From contig JADJFE010000030.1 in assembly GCA_016708725.1 (NCBI GenBank), positions 248,001-312,000 of the forward strand: a stretch of 64,000 nt of DNA. Reading direction: 5' to 3'. This DNA is from Candidatus Aalborgicola bjergmarkensis. GTDB lineage: Bacteria; Pseudomonadota; Gammaproteobacteria; Burkholderiales; Burkholderiaceae_C. Below the pieces are notes generated by a model. The model worked only from the letters and a program-made list of their open reading frames with translations. It was not told where the DNA came from and made no database searches. The position numbers and the translations under genes are program-made. This document shows, piece by piece, positions 53,698-60,978 of this stretch (position 1 is the first letter of the stretch; every line of letters starts with the position of its first letter).

Positions 53698-53743
53698 CGC
53701 TCAGGCCAAGTGCTTGCAAGCGCAGGGCAACGGCCAGGGCGTT

Positions 53744-54000
53744 GGATGGCGTGTGGCGGAGTTTTTTTTGAGCCAATCGGCTTGCAAAGCTTATGGGACG
53801 TGCGGGAACAGCTATTGAATCAGGAGAATCATGGTTTCGGGTGGACGCGCACGCATTGCGTTACGCCATGTGCCCGCGAACAAAAAATCTTGTCAGTACG
53901 GAAAAGTTGCTTCGGCGTAAAGGCTATAGTGCGGATGGCGAATGTGCGCACGTAACTGATCCAGTGGCCGGGTTGACGTTAAAACCGGCGTGCTGGTTTT
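53744..54000 (+). repeat. Cassette-flanking repeat, copy 4 (left arm missing)
   Basis: About 257 bp. It starts at GGATGGCGTGTGGCGGAG and continues with right arm GCTTATGGGACGTGCGGGAA, GGTTTCGGGTGGACGC, GGCTATAGTGCGGATGGCG, GCGCACGTAACTGATCCAGT and GTTGACGTTAAAACCGGCGT. The left AGCTA arm is absent. It stands between the 53290 gene and the next TA pair. Confidence 0.9.
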
Positions 54001-54049
54001 ATCCAGACCGACATGCTGACCACCAGAGTTTTCCAAAAAGCCTAACCCA

Positions 54050-54244
54050 ATGACCACGCTGCAAACCCAAATCCCCGATCAACTTATTCAGCAAGCCCAA
54101 TATCTGGTGCAGCAAGGCTGGATGGCCAACATGGATGAATTGGTTGCCGAAGCGATGCGGCGTTATCTGGAATCGCATCGCGAAGCAATGGCGGAGCAGT
54201 GCATCAGGGACGATGTCGATTGGGGATTGCGTGGACAAAACTAA
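54050..54244 (+). CDS. Antitoxin-like protein of a PIN pair
   Basis: 64 residues: LQTQIPDQLIQQAQYLVQQG then WMANMDELVAEAMRRYLESH, a ribbon-helix-helix type antitoxin pattern with an acidic C-terminus (DDVDWGLRGQN). It overlaps the following PIN gene by 14 nt. The partner toxin is frameshifted, so this may be an orphan. Confidence 0.8.
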   Translation: MTTLQTQIPDQLIQQAQYLVQQGWMANMDELVAEAMRRYLESHREAMAEQCIRDDVDWGLRGQN

Positions 54245-54732
54245 ACCGATAGTTGTCGCGGATGCCGGTCCGATCATTCACCTGCATGAGTTGGACTGTC
54301 TCGACATATTGGCCGATTTTGAAAAAGTGTATGTTCCCGAGGCCGTCTGGTCGGAAATACTCCATCACCAGCCCCAGGCGATGGATGCCTTTTCAGCACT
54401 TTTCGTCCGACAGAGTCCGATCAAGCTCTTTAGCATGGGTGACGGCGCTAATTCCGCTCTACACCCTGCACCGTGGCGAGCAGGAAGCGTTGCATTTGTG
54501 TGTTGAGTTTGGCGACAGTTTGTTGTTGACTGACGATACCGCTGCACGCCTTGCCGCCAAGAGCTTGGGGGTTGCAGCGCACGGCACGATTGGCTTGCTG
54601 ATCCGCGCCATTCGCCAGCAAAGCCGCTCCAAGACCGAAGTGTTGGCGTTGTTGCGCGCGATACCGACCCGGACCACATTGCATATTCGTCCGTCACTGT
54701 TGGCAGAAGTCATCGCCCAAGTAGAATTTTGA
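54231..54732 (+). pseudogene. PIN-domain toxin (DUF3368-type), frameshifted
   Basis: Starts with GTG at 54231: KPIVVADAGPIIHLHELDCL and VYVPEAVWSEILHHQPQ give the first two acidic sites. Around 54450-54465 the frame is lost (KLFSMGDGANSALHP...) and the rest continues one frame on as LYTLHRGEQEALHLC, then LLLTDDTAARLAAKSLGV and GTIGLLIRAI, ending at TGA 54730-54732. The two halves together make a normal DUF3368 toxin. The stop codon lies inside the left arm of repeat copy 5. Confidence 0.82.
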
Positions 54733-55036
54733 TAGCTGCCCCCGCTCATTCCACACGGGCTGCAGCCAGATTCCATTGCCATTTTTCCCCGTCGCGCCTG
54801 CATCCCGTCACGATGCATCACCCGGAGGTCGGCGTATGGCGAAGTTTTTGAGGCTAATCGGCTTGCAGGCCTTATGGGACGTGCGGAGACAGCTATTGAT
54901 TCAGGAGAATCATGGTTTTGGGTGGACGCACATGCATGGAGTTACGCCATTTTCCCGTGAAAAAATCTTGCCAGTACGCAAAAGTTGTTTTGGTGTGCAG
55001 GCTATAGTGTGGGCGGCGAATGTGCTCACGTAACTT
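54728..55036 (+). repeat. Cassette-flanking repeat, copy 5
   Basis: About 309 bp, full structure: left arm TTGATAGCTGCCCCCGCTCA, middle GGTCGGCGTATGGCGAAG, right arm GCCTTATGGGACGTGCGGAG, GGTTTTGGGTGGACGCACAT, GGCTATAGTGTGGGCGGCG, and GTGCTCACGTAACTTAATT. It overlaps the last bases of the frameshifted PIN gene and runs up to the ribosome-binding site of the next gene. Confidence 0.9.
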
Positions 55037-55049
55037 AATTGGAGGTCCT

Positions 55050-55643
55050 GTGCAGAAGCATGACAACGCAACATGGTTTTTCGAGAAGCCATCAAGAGGT
55101 TTTCATAATGCTGAGGCGTGGTGGACGTCGTTCTTCACCATTTTTGCGTTCTACATGGCGAGATCTGGTAAAGGTATTTTGTTGCCGGTATTCAAGGTAA
55201 ATGAGTCAAACGACCTAGTTCCCGAATCAAGCATTGATCTGAGCGGCATGACTTATGAAAACACCGTAGTTGATGCACGTTTGAGGAAGGAGGTTTTTGG
55301 ATTACCCGATTGGCCCAACCAATTTAATGACATAAAGCCCGACATCACGGTTTTGCGTTCAGGTGCGAGCGCCTCGGTAATTTTCATTGAGGTAAAAACT
55401 ATCGGCACCTCAGTTAAGCGAAATGCTTTGCTATACCCGGCGCTTAGAGAGCATATGCGAAGTCTCGGGTGGGAATCGGAACTGTACTATTTAATGTCAA
55501 AGGGCCACGAAGAGATCACGGACTGGCCGGTATTGCGAGATACCGATTCAAAAATATTGCGCTGGGAAGACATATTCGCGAAAACGGCGGGAACCCCGTT
55601 TGAGAATATGCTCGGAGAATCACTACCAACGTATACCAAATGA
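55050..55643 (+). CDS. PD-(D/E)XK-like protein of unknown role (cassette gene)
   Basis: 197 residues from a GTG at 55050, with GGAGG five bases upstream. FNDIKPDITVLRSGASAS then VIFIEVKTIG has the D-x(n)-E-x-K arrangement of PD-(D/E)XK nucleases. RNALLYPALREHMRSLGWES and LYYLMSKGHEEITDWPVL follow. I do not know the family; it could be a solitary nuclease or defence gene. An ATG at 55020 lies in the repeat and is less likely. The stop is joined to an attC-like site. Confidence 0.65.
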   Translation: MQKHDNATWFFEKPSRGFHNAEAWWTSFFTIFAFYMARSGKGILLPVFKVNESNDLVPESSIDLSGMTYENTVVDARLRKEVFGLPDWPNQFNDIKPDITVLRSGASASVIFIEVKTIGTSVKRNALLYPALREHMRSLGWESELYYLMSKGHEEITDWPVLRDTDSKILRWEDIFAKTAGTPFENMLGESLPTYTK

Positions 55644-55710
55644 AGCAACCCTTCGTTGCAGGGGACGCTCCGCCTATCGACTTCGTGCCCCTCAATTCAG
55701 GCGTTGGGGC
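55643..55710 (+). other. attC-like site 3 (best preserved)
   Basis: Outer left AGCAACCC (near 55644-55651), inner left TTGCAGGGGAC (55656-55666), loop, inner right GTGCCCCTCAA (55685-55695), then TTCAGGC and GTTGGGG (55703-55709; one mismatch to GTTRRRY). AGGGG pairs with CCCCT and TTG with CAA, leaving the C of TTGCAGGGG unpaired, like the extrahelical base of attC. It begins at the stop codon of the 55050 gene. The remaining 55711-55869 is pyrimidine-rich with no gene. Confidence 0.5.
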
Positions 55711-55869
55711 CGCGCGTAAATCCCCACTTCGCCAGCTTTTCGTTCCTCGTCCCCCAAACCAGCGCCTCGTCCATCATCGCTATAAAAACAAAAGCTGCCC
55801 ACGCTTGCTACACGTGCCCTATAGCCCCATAGCCCCTGTAGCCTCCCACAACCCATCACCCCGCTCCCC

Positions 55870-56832
55870 TCACCCCAGCACCCGCGCCTTTGCCGCCTGG
55901 TACTCCCGCTTGAGCTGCGCCACATAATCGGCGGTAGTTTGCACCCGGCTGATCGCGCCTATCCCCTGGCCGCAGCCCCAGATGTCTTTCCAGGCTTTGG
56001 CGGCGGCGCCACCGCCGAAGTTCATCTTGCTGGGGTCGCTTTCGGGTAGGTGGGCTGGGTCCAGACCGGCGGCGCGGATACTGGGTGCCAGGTAGTTGCC
56101 GTGTACACCGGTGAAGAGGTTGCTGTAGACGATGGCGTCGGAGCTGTTGTCCACGACGGCTTGTTTGTAGGCATCGCTGGCGCGCGCTTCCTCTGTGGCG
56201 ATAAAGGCCGAGCCGATGTAGGCGAAGTCGGCGCCGCATGCTTGCGCGGCCAGTATCGCATCGCCCGTGGCAATGGCGCCGCTGAGTGCCAGGGGGCCAT
56301 CGAACCATTGGCGGATTTCCTGCACCAGCGCGAACGGGCTTTTGACTCCGGCATGGCCGCCAGCCCCGGCAGCGACGGCGATCAGGCCGTCGGCACCTTT
56401 GTCGATGGCTTTGTGTGCGAACGTGTTGTTGATGACGTCGTGCAGCACCACACCGCCGTAACTGTGCGCGGCGGCGTTGATTTCCTCGCGCGCGCCCAGA
56501 CTGGTGATGATGATGGGCACCTTGTATTTGACGCACAGGGCCATGTCGTGCTCCAGCCGGTCGTTGCTTTTGTGCACGATCTGGTTGATGGCAAACGGTG
56601 CGGCGGGTTGGTCCGGGTGCGCCCGGTTATGCGCGGCCAGGGTTTCGGTGATTTCGTGCAGCCATTCGTCCAGCAGCTCCGCCGGTCGGGCGTTGAGCGC
56701 GGGCATGGAGCCGACCACGCCTGCGATGCACTGGGCAATCACCAGTTTTGGCGTGCTGAGGATGAACATGGGCGCACCGATGGCCGGAAACGGCAGACGG
56801 TCCAGCGGGGCGGGTAGCTTGGACATGGGCAT
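55870..56832 (-). CDS. Nitronate monooxygenase / 2-nitropropane dioxygenase family protein
   Basis: FMN-dependent TIM-barrel oxidoreductase. 320 residues from the ATG at 56832 (MPMSKLPAPLDRLPFP); an ATG at 56826 is an alternative. It has IGAPMFILSTPKLVIAQCIA, AAGAGGHAGVKSPFALVQEI and LSGAIATGDAILAAQACGAD then FAYIGSAFIATEEA, the flavin phosphate-binding region. Members oxidise alkyl nitronates or act as enoyl reductases; the exact substrate is open. A 22-bp G-run (coding strand) lies 7-28 bp before the start. Confidence 0.88.
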   Translation of the reverse strand: MPMSKLPAPLDRLPFPAIGAPMFILSTPKLVIAQCIAGVVGSMPALNARPAELLDEWLHEITETLAAHNRAHPDQPAAPFAINQIVHKSNDRLEHDMALCVKYKVPIIITSLGAREEINAAAHSYGGVVLHDVINNTFAHKAIDKGADGLIAVAAGAGGHAGVKSPFALVQEIRQWFDGPLALSGAIATGDAILAAQACGADFAYIGSAFIATEEARASDAYKQAVVDNSSDAIVYSNLFTGVHGNYLAPSIRAAGLDPAHLPESDPSKMNFGGGAAAKAWKDIWGCGQGIGAISRVQTTADYVAQLKREYQAAKARVLG

Positions 56833-56838
56833 GTACAA

Positions 56839-56860
56839 CCCCCCCCCCCCCCCCCCCCCC
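56839..56860. repeat. Homopolymer tract of 22 C (poly-G on the coding strand) before the nitronate monooxygenase start
   Basis: Twenty-two consecutive C on the plus strand, the only tract of this size in the window. On the minus strand the G-run occupies positions -7 to -28 before the ATG at 56832, i.e. the ribosome-binding or leader region. Such tracts change length by slipped-strand mispairing. Confidence 0.95.
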
Positions 56861-56906
56861 AAAGCTATAGATGATCCTACAAGGACCGGGAATATATGGC
56901 AAATCC

Positions 56907-56948
56907 GCCCGCAGCTCCCATGGAACGTGCGGTGGCAGCTACCAAAAG
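56907..56948. repeat. Short AGCTA-type interspersed repeat
   Basis: GCCCGCAGCTCCCATGGAAC then GTGCGGTGGCAGCTACCAAA. Same type as at 33965 and 60911. It lies between the nitronate monooxygenase start and the acyl-CoA dehydrogenase stop. Confidence 0.6.
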
Positions 56949-56979
56949 TGCAGCGGTGGTAAAGGGACCAGAAAAGGGC

Positions 56980-58764
56980 TCAGAATGCTTCCAGCGCCAG
57001 TGCGGTGACGCACTCAGAACCTTCGACGATGCTGTTGCGCAATCCGGGTGCCTTGGTCAGCAGGTGGTCGGCGTAAAAGCGTGCGGTGGTGATCTTGGCT
57101 TGCATGAAAGCGGCATCAACCCCGGCGGCCAGTTGCTGTTGTGCCACGAGCAGGGCGCGTGCCATCTGCCAACCGGCCATCAGGTTGCCCGCGAGCATCA
57201 GGTAGGGAACGCTGCCCGCGTAGATGGCGTTGGGGTTGGAGGTGCTGGCCATGAAGTTCACCACGTCGAGGAAGGCTTCGCGCGCGGCTTGCAGGCGCTG
57301 AGCCACGGCTTGGGCGTTGGCGCTGCCGTTTTTGCGCAGTTCGGCTTCGGTGGCTTCAATCTGGCTGGCGATGCCTTTGGCGTTCTGGCCGCCGTCGCGC
57401 AGGGTCTTGCGCCCGACCAGATCGTTGGACTGGATCGCCGTGGTGCCTTCGTAGATGGTCAGAATCTTGGCGTCGCGGTAGTACTGGGCGGCGCCGGTTT
57501 CTTCGATGTAGCCCATGCCGCCGTGTACCTGAATGCCCAGCGAGGTGACTTCCAGGCTCATTTCGGTGCTATAGCCTTTGACCAGCGGCACCATGAATTC
57601 ATAAAACGTCTGGTTGACCTTGCGCACGTCGGCGTCCGGGTGGTTGTGCGCTGCGTCGTAGGCGGATGCGGCGACGCTGGAGAGTGCCCGGCAGCCTTCG
57701 ACATAGGCGCGCATGGTCATGAGCATGCGGCGCACGTCCGGGTGGTAGATGATGGAAGCGCCTGCGCTGGCCGAGCCATCGACCGGGCGGCTTTGCACAC
57801 GTTCACGCGCAAAGGTGACGGCTTTCTGGTAGGCGCGCTCGGCAACCGCAATGCCCTGCACGCCCACGCCGTAGCGCGCGGCGTTCATCATGATGAACAT
57901 GTATTCCAGGCCCCGGTTTTCCTGGCCCACGATGTAGCCCATGGCGCCGCCGTGGTCGCCGAATTGCAGTACGGCGGTGGGGCTGGCTTTGATGCCGAGT
58001 TTGTGCTCGATGCTGACGCAGTGCACGTCGTTGCGTGCGCCAAGCGAACCGTCTTTATTGACCAGGAATTTGGGTACGACGAAGAGGCTGATGCCCTTGA
58101 TGCCCGCCGGAGCGCCTTGCACGCGTGCCAGGACCAGATGGACGATGTTTTCGGCCATGTCGTGCTCACCCCAGGTGATGAAGATTTTGGTGCCGAAAAT
58201 CTTGAACGTGCCATCGGGCAGCGGTTCGGCGCGTGTGCGCACGGCTGCCAGATCGCTACCGGCTTGCGGCTCGGTCAGGTTCATGGTGCCGGTCCATTGT
58301 CCGCTGACGAGTTTTTCCAGATAGGTGGCCTTGAGTTCGTCGGAGCCTGCAGTCAGCAGGGCTTCAATGGCGCCGTCGCTCAGGAGCGGGCACAGCGCAA
58401 AACTCAGGTTGGCAGAATTTTGCATCTCGCAGCAGGCGGAGCCGATGGTTTTGGGCAGTCCTTGGCCGCCGTAGTCTGCCGGGTGTTGCAGACCCTGCCA
58501 GCCTGCTTCGACGAATTGTTTGAAGGCTTCCTTGAAACCGGGGGTAGCGGTGACCACGCCGTCTTTCCAGCTGGTGGGGTTTTTGTCGCCCTCGAAGTTC
58601 AGCGGCGCGAGCACGTCGCCATTGAACTTGGCTGCTTCTTCCAGCACCGCCTTGGCGGTATCGAATCCGGCATCTTCAAATCCCGGAATTTTGGCGATCT
58701 GTTCGATGTTGGCCAGGTGCTGGATGTTGAACAGCATGTCTTTGACGGGGGCGACGTAGCTCAT
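56980..58764 (-). CDS. Acyl-CoA dehydrogenase
   Basis: FAD enzyme of fatty-acid or related beta-oxidation, giving electrons to ETF. 594 residues from the ATG at 58764 (MSYVAPVKDMLFN) with GGAG seven bases upstream. Residues 1-460 are the usual dehydrogenase domains: MNLTEPQAGSDLAAVRTRAE, FGTKIFITWGEHDMAENIVH, and QVHGGMGYIEETGAAQYYRD (FAD/dimer region). A C-terminal extension of about 130 residues makes it the long type often called AcdB-like. It lies after etfBA, behind a terminator. Confidence 0.93.
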   Translation of the reverse strand: MSYVAPVKDMLFNIQHLANIEQIAKIPGFEDAGFDTAKAVLEEAAKFNGDVLAPLNFEGDKNPTSWKDGVVTATPGFKEAFKQFVEAGWQGLQHPADYGGQGLPKTIGSACCEMQNSANLSFALCPLLSDGAIEALLTAGSDELKATYLEKLVSGQWTGTMNLTEPQAGSDLAAVRTRAEPLPDGTFKIFGTKIFITWGEHDMAENIVHLVLARVQGAPAGIKGISLFVVPKFLVNKDGSLGARNDVHCVSIEHKLGIKASPTAVLQFGDHGGAMGYIVGQENRGLEYMFIMMNAARYGVGVQGIAVAERAYQKAVTFARERVQSRPVDGSASAGASIIYHPDVRRMLMTMRAYVEGCRALSSVAASAYDAAHNHPDADVRKVNQTFYEFMVPLVKGYSTEMSLEVTSLGIQVHGGMGYIEETGAAQYYRDAKILTIYEGTTAIQSNDLVGRKTLRDGGQNAKGIASQIEATEAELRKNGSANAQAVAQRLQAAREAFLDVVNFMASTSNPNAIYAGSVPYLMLAGNLMAGWQMARALLVAQQQLAAGVDAAFMQAKITTARFYADHLLTKAPGLRNSIVEGSECVTALALEAF

Positions 58765-58807
58765 AAAAAGGCTCCAGAATAGGGATGGCGATGGGGAAAA
58801 AATTACG

Positions 58808-58854
58808 AAAAAAAGGGCACCGTACGCGATGCCCTTGGCGTGGCGCGCGGTGCC
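58808..58854 (-). terminator. Rho-independent terminator after etfA
   Basis: On the minus strand GGCACCG ... CGGTGCC (complements of 58848-58854 and 58816-58822) form a 7-bp stem; the loop region can itself pair (GCC-A-AGGGC part). It is followed by C and seven T (complement of 58808-58814). It lies 8 bp after the etfA stop and separates etfBA from the acyl-CoA dehydrogenase gene. Confidence 0.8.
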
Positions 58855-58861
58855 GTGCGGC

Positions 58862-59794
58862 TTACAGCGCTTTGACCAGTTCCGGTATGGCCACGAACAG
58901 GTCGGCTTCCAGGCCGTAGTCGGCCACGCTGAAGATGGGCGCTTCGGCGTCCTTGTTGATCGCCACAATGACCTTGCTGTCCTTCATGCCAGCGAGGTGC
59001 TGGATCGCACCGCTGATGCCGCAGGCTATGTACAGCTGGGGGGCGACAATTTTTCCGGTTTGACCGACTTGCAGGTCGTTGGCGGCGTAACCAGCATCAA
59101 CAGCCGCGCGGCTGGCACCGATGGCAGCACCGAGCTTGTCGGCCAGCGGGGTGATGACGGCATTGAACTTTTCGCTGGAGCCCAGGGCGCGGCCACCGGA
59201 AACGATGATCTTGGCAGAGGTCAACTCGGGGCGGTCGTTCTTGGCCAGCTCGGAGCCGACATACGCCGATCCGGCATGGGCGGCGACTGCGGCTACGGTT
59301 TCGATGGCAGCACTGCCGCCGGTGTCGGCGGCGGAGTCGAAGTTGGTGGTGCGCACGGTGATGACCTTCTTGGCGTCAAGGCTTTGCACGGTGGCAATGG
59401 CGTTGCCGGCGTAGATGGGGCGCTCGAAGGTATCGGGGCTGACGACCTTGGTGATTTCAGACACCTGGGCGACATCCAGCTTGGCAGCCACGCGCGGGGC
59501 GGCGTTTTTGCCGGATGCGGTGGCCGGGAACAGGATGTGGCTGTAGTTGCCAGCAATCGCCAGCACCTGGGCGGCGACGTTTTCGGCCAGACCATGGCCC
59601 AGGGCGTCACCATCGGCGTGCAGCACCTTGGCGACACCGGCGATTTTTGCTGCAGCGGCTGCAGCGGCTGCAGCGTTAGCACCGGCTACCAGTACGTGCA
59701 CGTCGCCCCCGCACTGGACGGCGGCGGTGATGGTGTGCAGGGTTGAACTCTTGATGGCGGTGTTGTCGTGTTCGGCGATTACGAGAGAAGTCAT
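58862..59794 (-). CDS. etfA: Electron transfer flavoprotein subunit alpha
   Basis: Carries the FAD of ETF and passes electrons from acyl-CoA dehydrogenases to ETF-quinone oxidoreductase. 310 residues: N-terminal domain SLVIAEHDNTAIKSSTLHTI, linker rich in Ala, and the FAD domain with IIVSGGRALGSSEKFNAVIT, GAAIGASRAAVDAGYAAND, GQTGKIVAPQLYIACGISGA and VIVAINKDAEAPIFSVADYG. All ETF-alpha signatures are present. It is 28 nt after etfB. Confidence 0.98.
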   Translation of the reverse strand: MTSLVIAEHDNTAIKSSTLHTITAAVQCGGDVHVLVAGANAAAAAAAAAKIAGVAKVLHADGDALGHGLAENVAAQVLAIAGNYSHILFPATASGKNAAPRVAAKLDVAQVSEITKVVSPDTFERPIYAGNAIATVQSLDAKKVITVRTTNFDSAADTGGSAAIETVAAVAAHAGSAYVGSELAKNDRPELTSAKIIVSGGRALGSSEKFNAVITPLADKLGAAIGASRAAVDAGYAANDLQVGQTGKIVAPQLYIACGISGAIQHLAGMKDSKVIVAINKDAEAPIFSVADYGLEADLFVAIPELVKAL

Positions 59795-59822
59795 GTTCTA
59801 AAGTTCCTTTTTGTACTGGTGT

Positions 59823-60572
59823 TCAGATGACCTTGGCTTCGGTCTTGAGTTTGGCAACCAGGGTGGCAACGTCGGGCACCTTGATGCCGGCGCTGCGCTT
59901 GGGTGGCTCGGCGATTGTGAGGGTCTTGAGGCGCGGCTTGACATCCACGCCCAGCGCATCGGGGGTCAGGATTTCGAGCGGTTTTTTCTTGGCCTTCATG
60001 ATGTTGGGCAAGGTGACGTAGCGCGGCTCGTTCAGGCGCAGATCGGTGGTGACCACAGCGGGCAGGGACAGGGACAGGGTTTCCATGCCGCCATCGACTT
60101 CACGGGTCACGGTGGCCTTGCCGCCAGCGACTTCGACCTTGCTGGCAAACAGGGCTTGCGGCAAGTCGGCCAGCGCGGCCAGCATCTGTCCGGTCTGGTT
60201 GCAGTCGTCGTCAATGGCTTGTTTGCCCAGGAGGATCAGGCCGGGCTGCTCCTTGTCCACCAGTGCCTTGAGCAGTTTGGCCACGGCCAGGGGCTGCAAT
60301 TCCTCACTGGTTTCGACCAGAATGGCGCGGTCTGCGCCAATGGCCATTGCGGTGCGCAGCGTTTCCTGGCATTGGCTCACGCCGCAGGAGACGGCAACAA
60401 TCTCGGTGATGGCGCCTTTTTCCTTCAGACGCACCGCCTCTTCCACTGCAATTTCGTCAAAAGGATTCATGCTCATCTTGACGTTGGCGATGTCCACGCC
60501 GGTTCCGTCGGATTTGACGCGAACCTTGACGTTGTAATCGACCACACGCTTTACCGCCACCAGAACTTTCAT
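59823..60572 (-). CDS. etfB: Electron transfer flavoprotein subunit beta
   Basis: AMP-binding partner of EtfA. 249 residues from the ATG at 60572 (MKVLVAVKRVVDYNVKVRVK), with GGAG eight bases upstream; an in-frame GTG at 60581 overlaps that site and is rejected. It has MSMNPFDEIAVEEAVRLKEK, LLGKQAIDDDCNQTGQMLAA and VTTDLRLNEPRYVTLPNIMK-AKKKPLE, the ETF-beta signature. The promoter is presumably within 60573-60978. Confidence 0.98.
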   Translation of the reverse strand: MKVLVAVKRVVDYNVKVRVKSDGTGVDIANVKMSMNPFDEIAVEEAVRLKEKGAITEIVAVSCGVSQCQETLRTAMAIGADRAILVETSEELQPLAVAKLLKALVDKEQPGLILLGKQAIDDDCNQTGQMLAALADLPQALFASKVEVAGGKATVTREVDGGMETLSLSLPAVVTTDLRLNEPRYVTLPNIMKAKKKPLEILTPDALGVDVKPRLKTLTIAEPPKRSAGIKVPDVATLVAKLKTEAKVI

Positions 60573-60752
60573 TAGTGCCACTCCAGAGTTACAAATTGAT
60601 TGATTGATTGACTTACATGACGCTTATCTGACGCGCGTGTCAACTGCCCGATTTTAAGCTGCGCCACCCAGGGTGAATGGCTGCGGGGGAGTTGAATTTT
60701 CGCGGCACAGGGAAATAGAACGACCGTGCTTTTTCATTGTAATCGAGATTTC

Positions 60753-60776
60753 GTAGGAGCGGGCCATGCCCGCGAA
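60753..60776. repeat. Single REP-type hairpin between the chemotaxis and etfB genes
   Basis: GTAGGAGCGGGCCATGCCCG then CGAA: a 6-bp stem GCGGGC/GCCCGC with a 3-base loop and the GTAGGAG lead. This layout is the classical REP of pseudomonads and other gammaproteobacteria. It is the only copy in the window. The rest of 60573-60978 holds an ATTG microsatellite (60596-60611) and the repeat at 60796. Confidence 0.6.
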
Positions 60777-60795
60777 CCCGCAGAGGTGAAACATA

Positions 60796-60955
60796 ATTCA
60801 TATCACCCGTGATATTAAAAACACCAAATCCGCACTCCAGGTGCTCCCGCCAAGCCTGTGTGGCACGTTTTTAGCCTCGATTTAGCCTCAAATCAGGCAT
60901 CAAATCAGCCTGCAGCCCCCGTGGGACGTGCGGGTACAGCTACTAATAACGTAGT
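60796..60955. repeat. 150-bp interspersed repeat, copy B
   Basis: Begins with ATATCAC-CC-GTGATAT (60800-60815), passes through TTTTTAGCCTCGATTTAGCC and CAAATCAGGCATCAAATCAG, and ends CAGCCCCCGTGGGACGTGCG then GGTACAGCTACTAATAACGT. Matches 33862-34010 in the same orientation. It ends 24 bp before the chemotaxis gene stop. Confidence 0.8.
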
Positions 60956-60978
60956 AACAAGGGACTGCAATCGCACCC

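Noticed and set aside
53735..53750. GGCGTTGGAT as a further attC right core
   Set aside because: GTTGGAT fits GTTRRRY, but no matching left core or stem was found and it coincides with the start of repeat copy 4.
54445..54470. Programmed ribosomal frameshift in the PIN toxin
   Set aside because: No slippery heptamer or following structure is evident; simple mutation is more likely.
47497..55036. CRISPR array
   Set aside because: The repeats are 200-350 bp long, few, and separated by whole genes; no cas gene is present.
56833..56862. N-terminal poly-glycine extension of the nitronate monooxygenase
   Set aside because: A TTG start through the G-run would give MGGGGGGG..., but ATGs directly after the tract fit the family start and the tract is better seen as leader.
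56896..58782. 628-codon open frame opposite the acyl-CoA dehydrogenase gene
   Set aside because: Gly/Ala/His-rich shadow of a well-supported gene.
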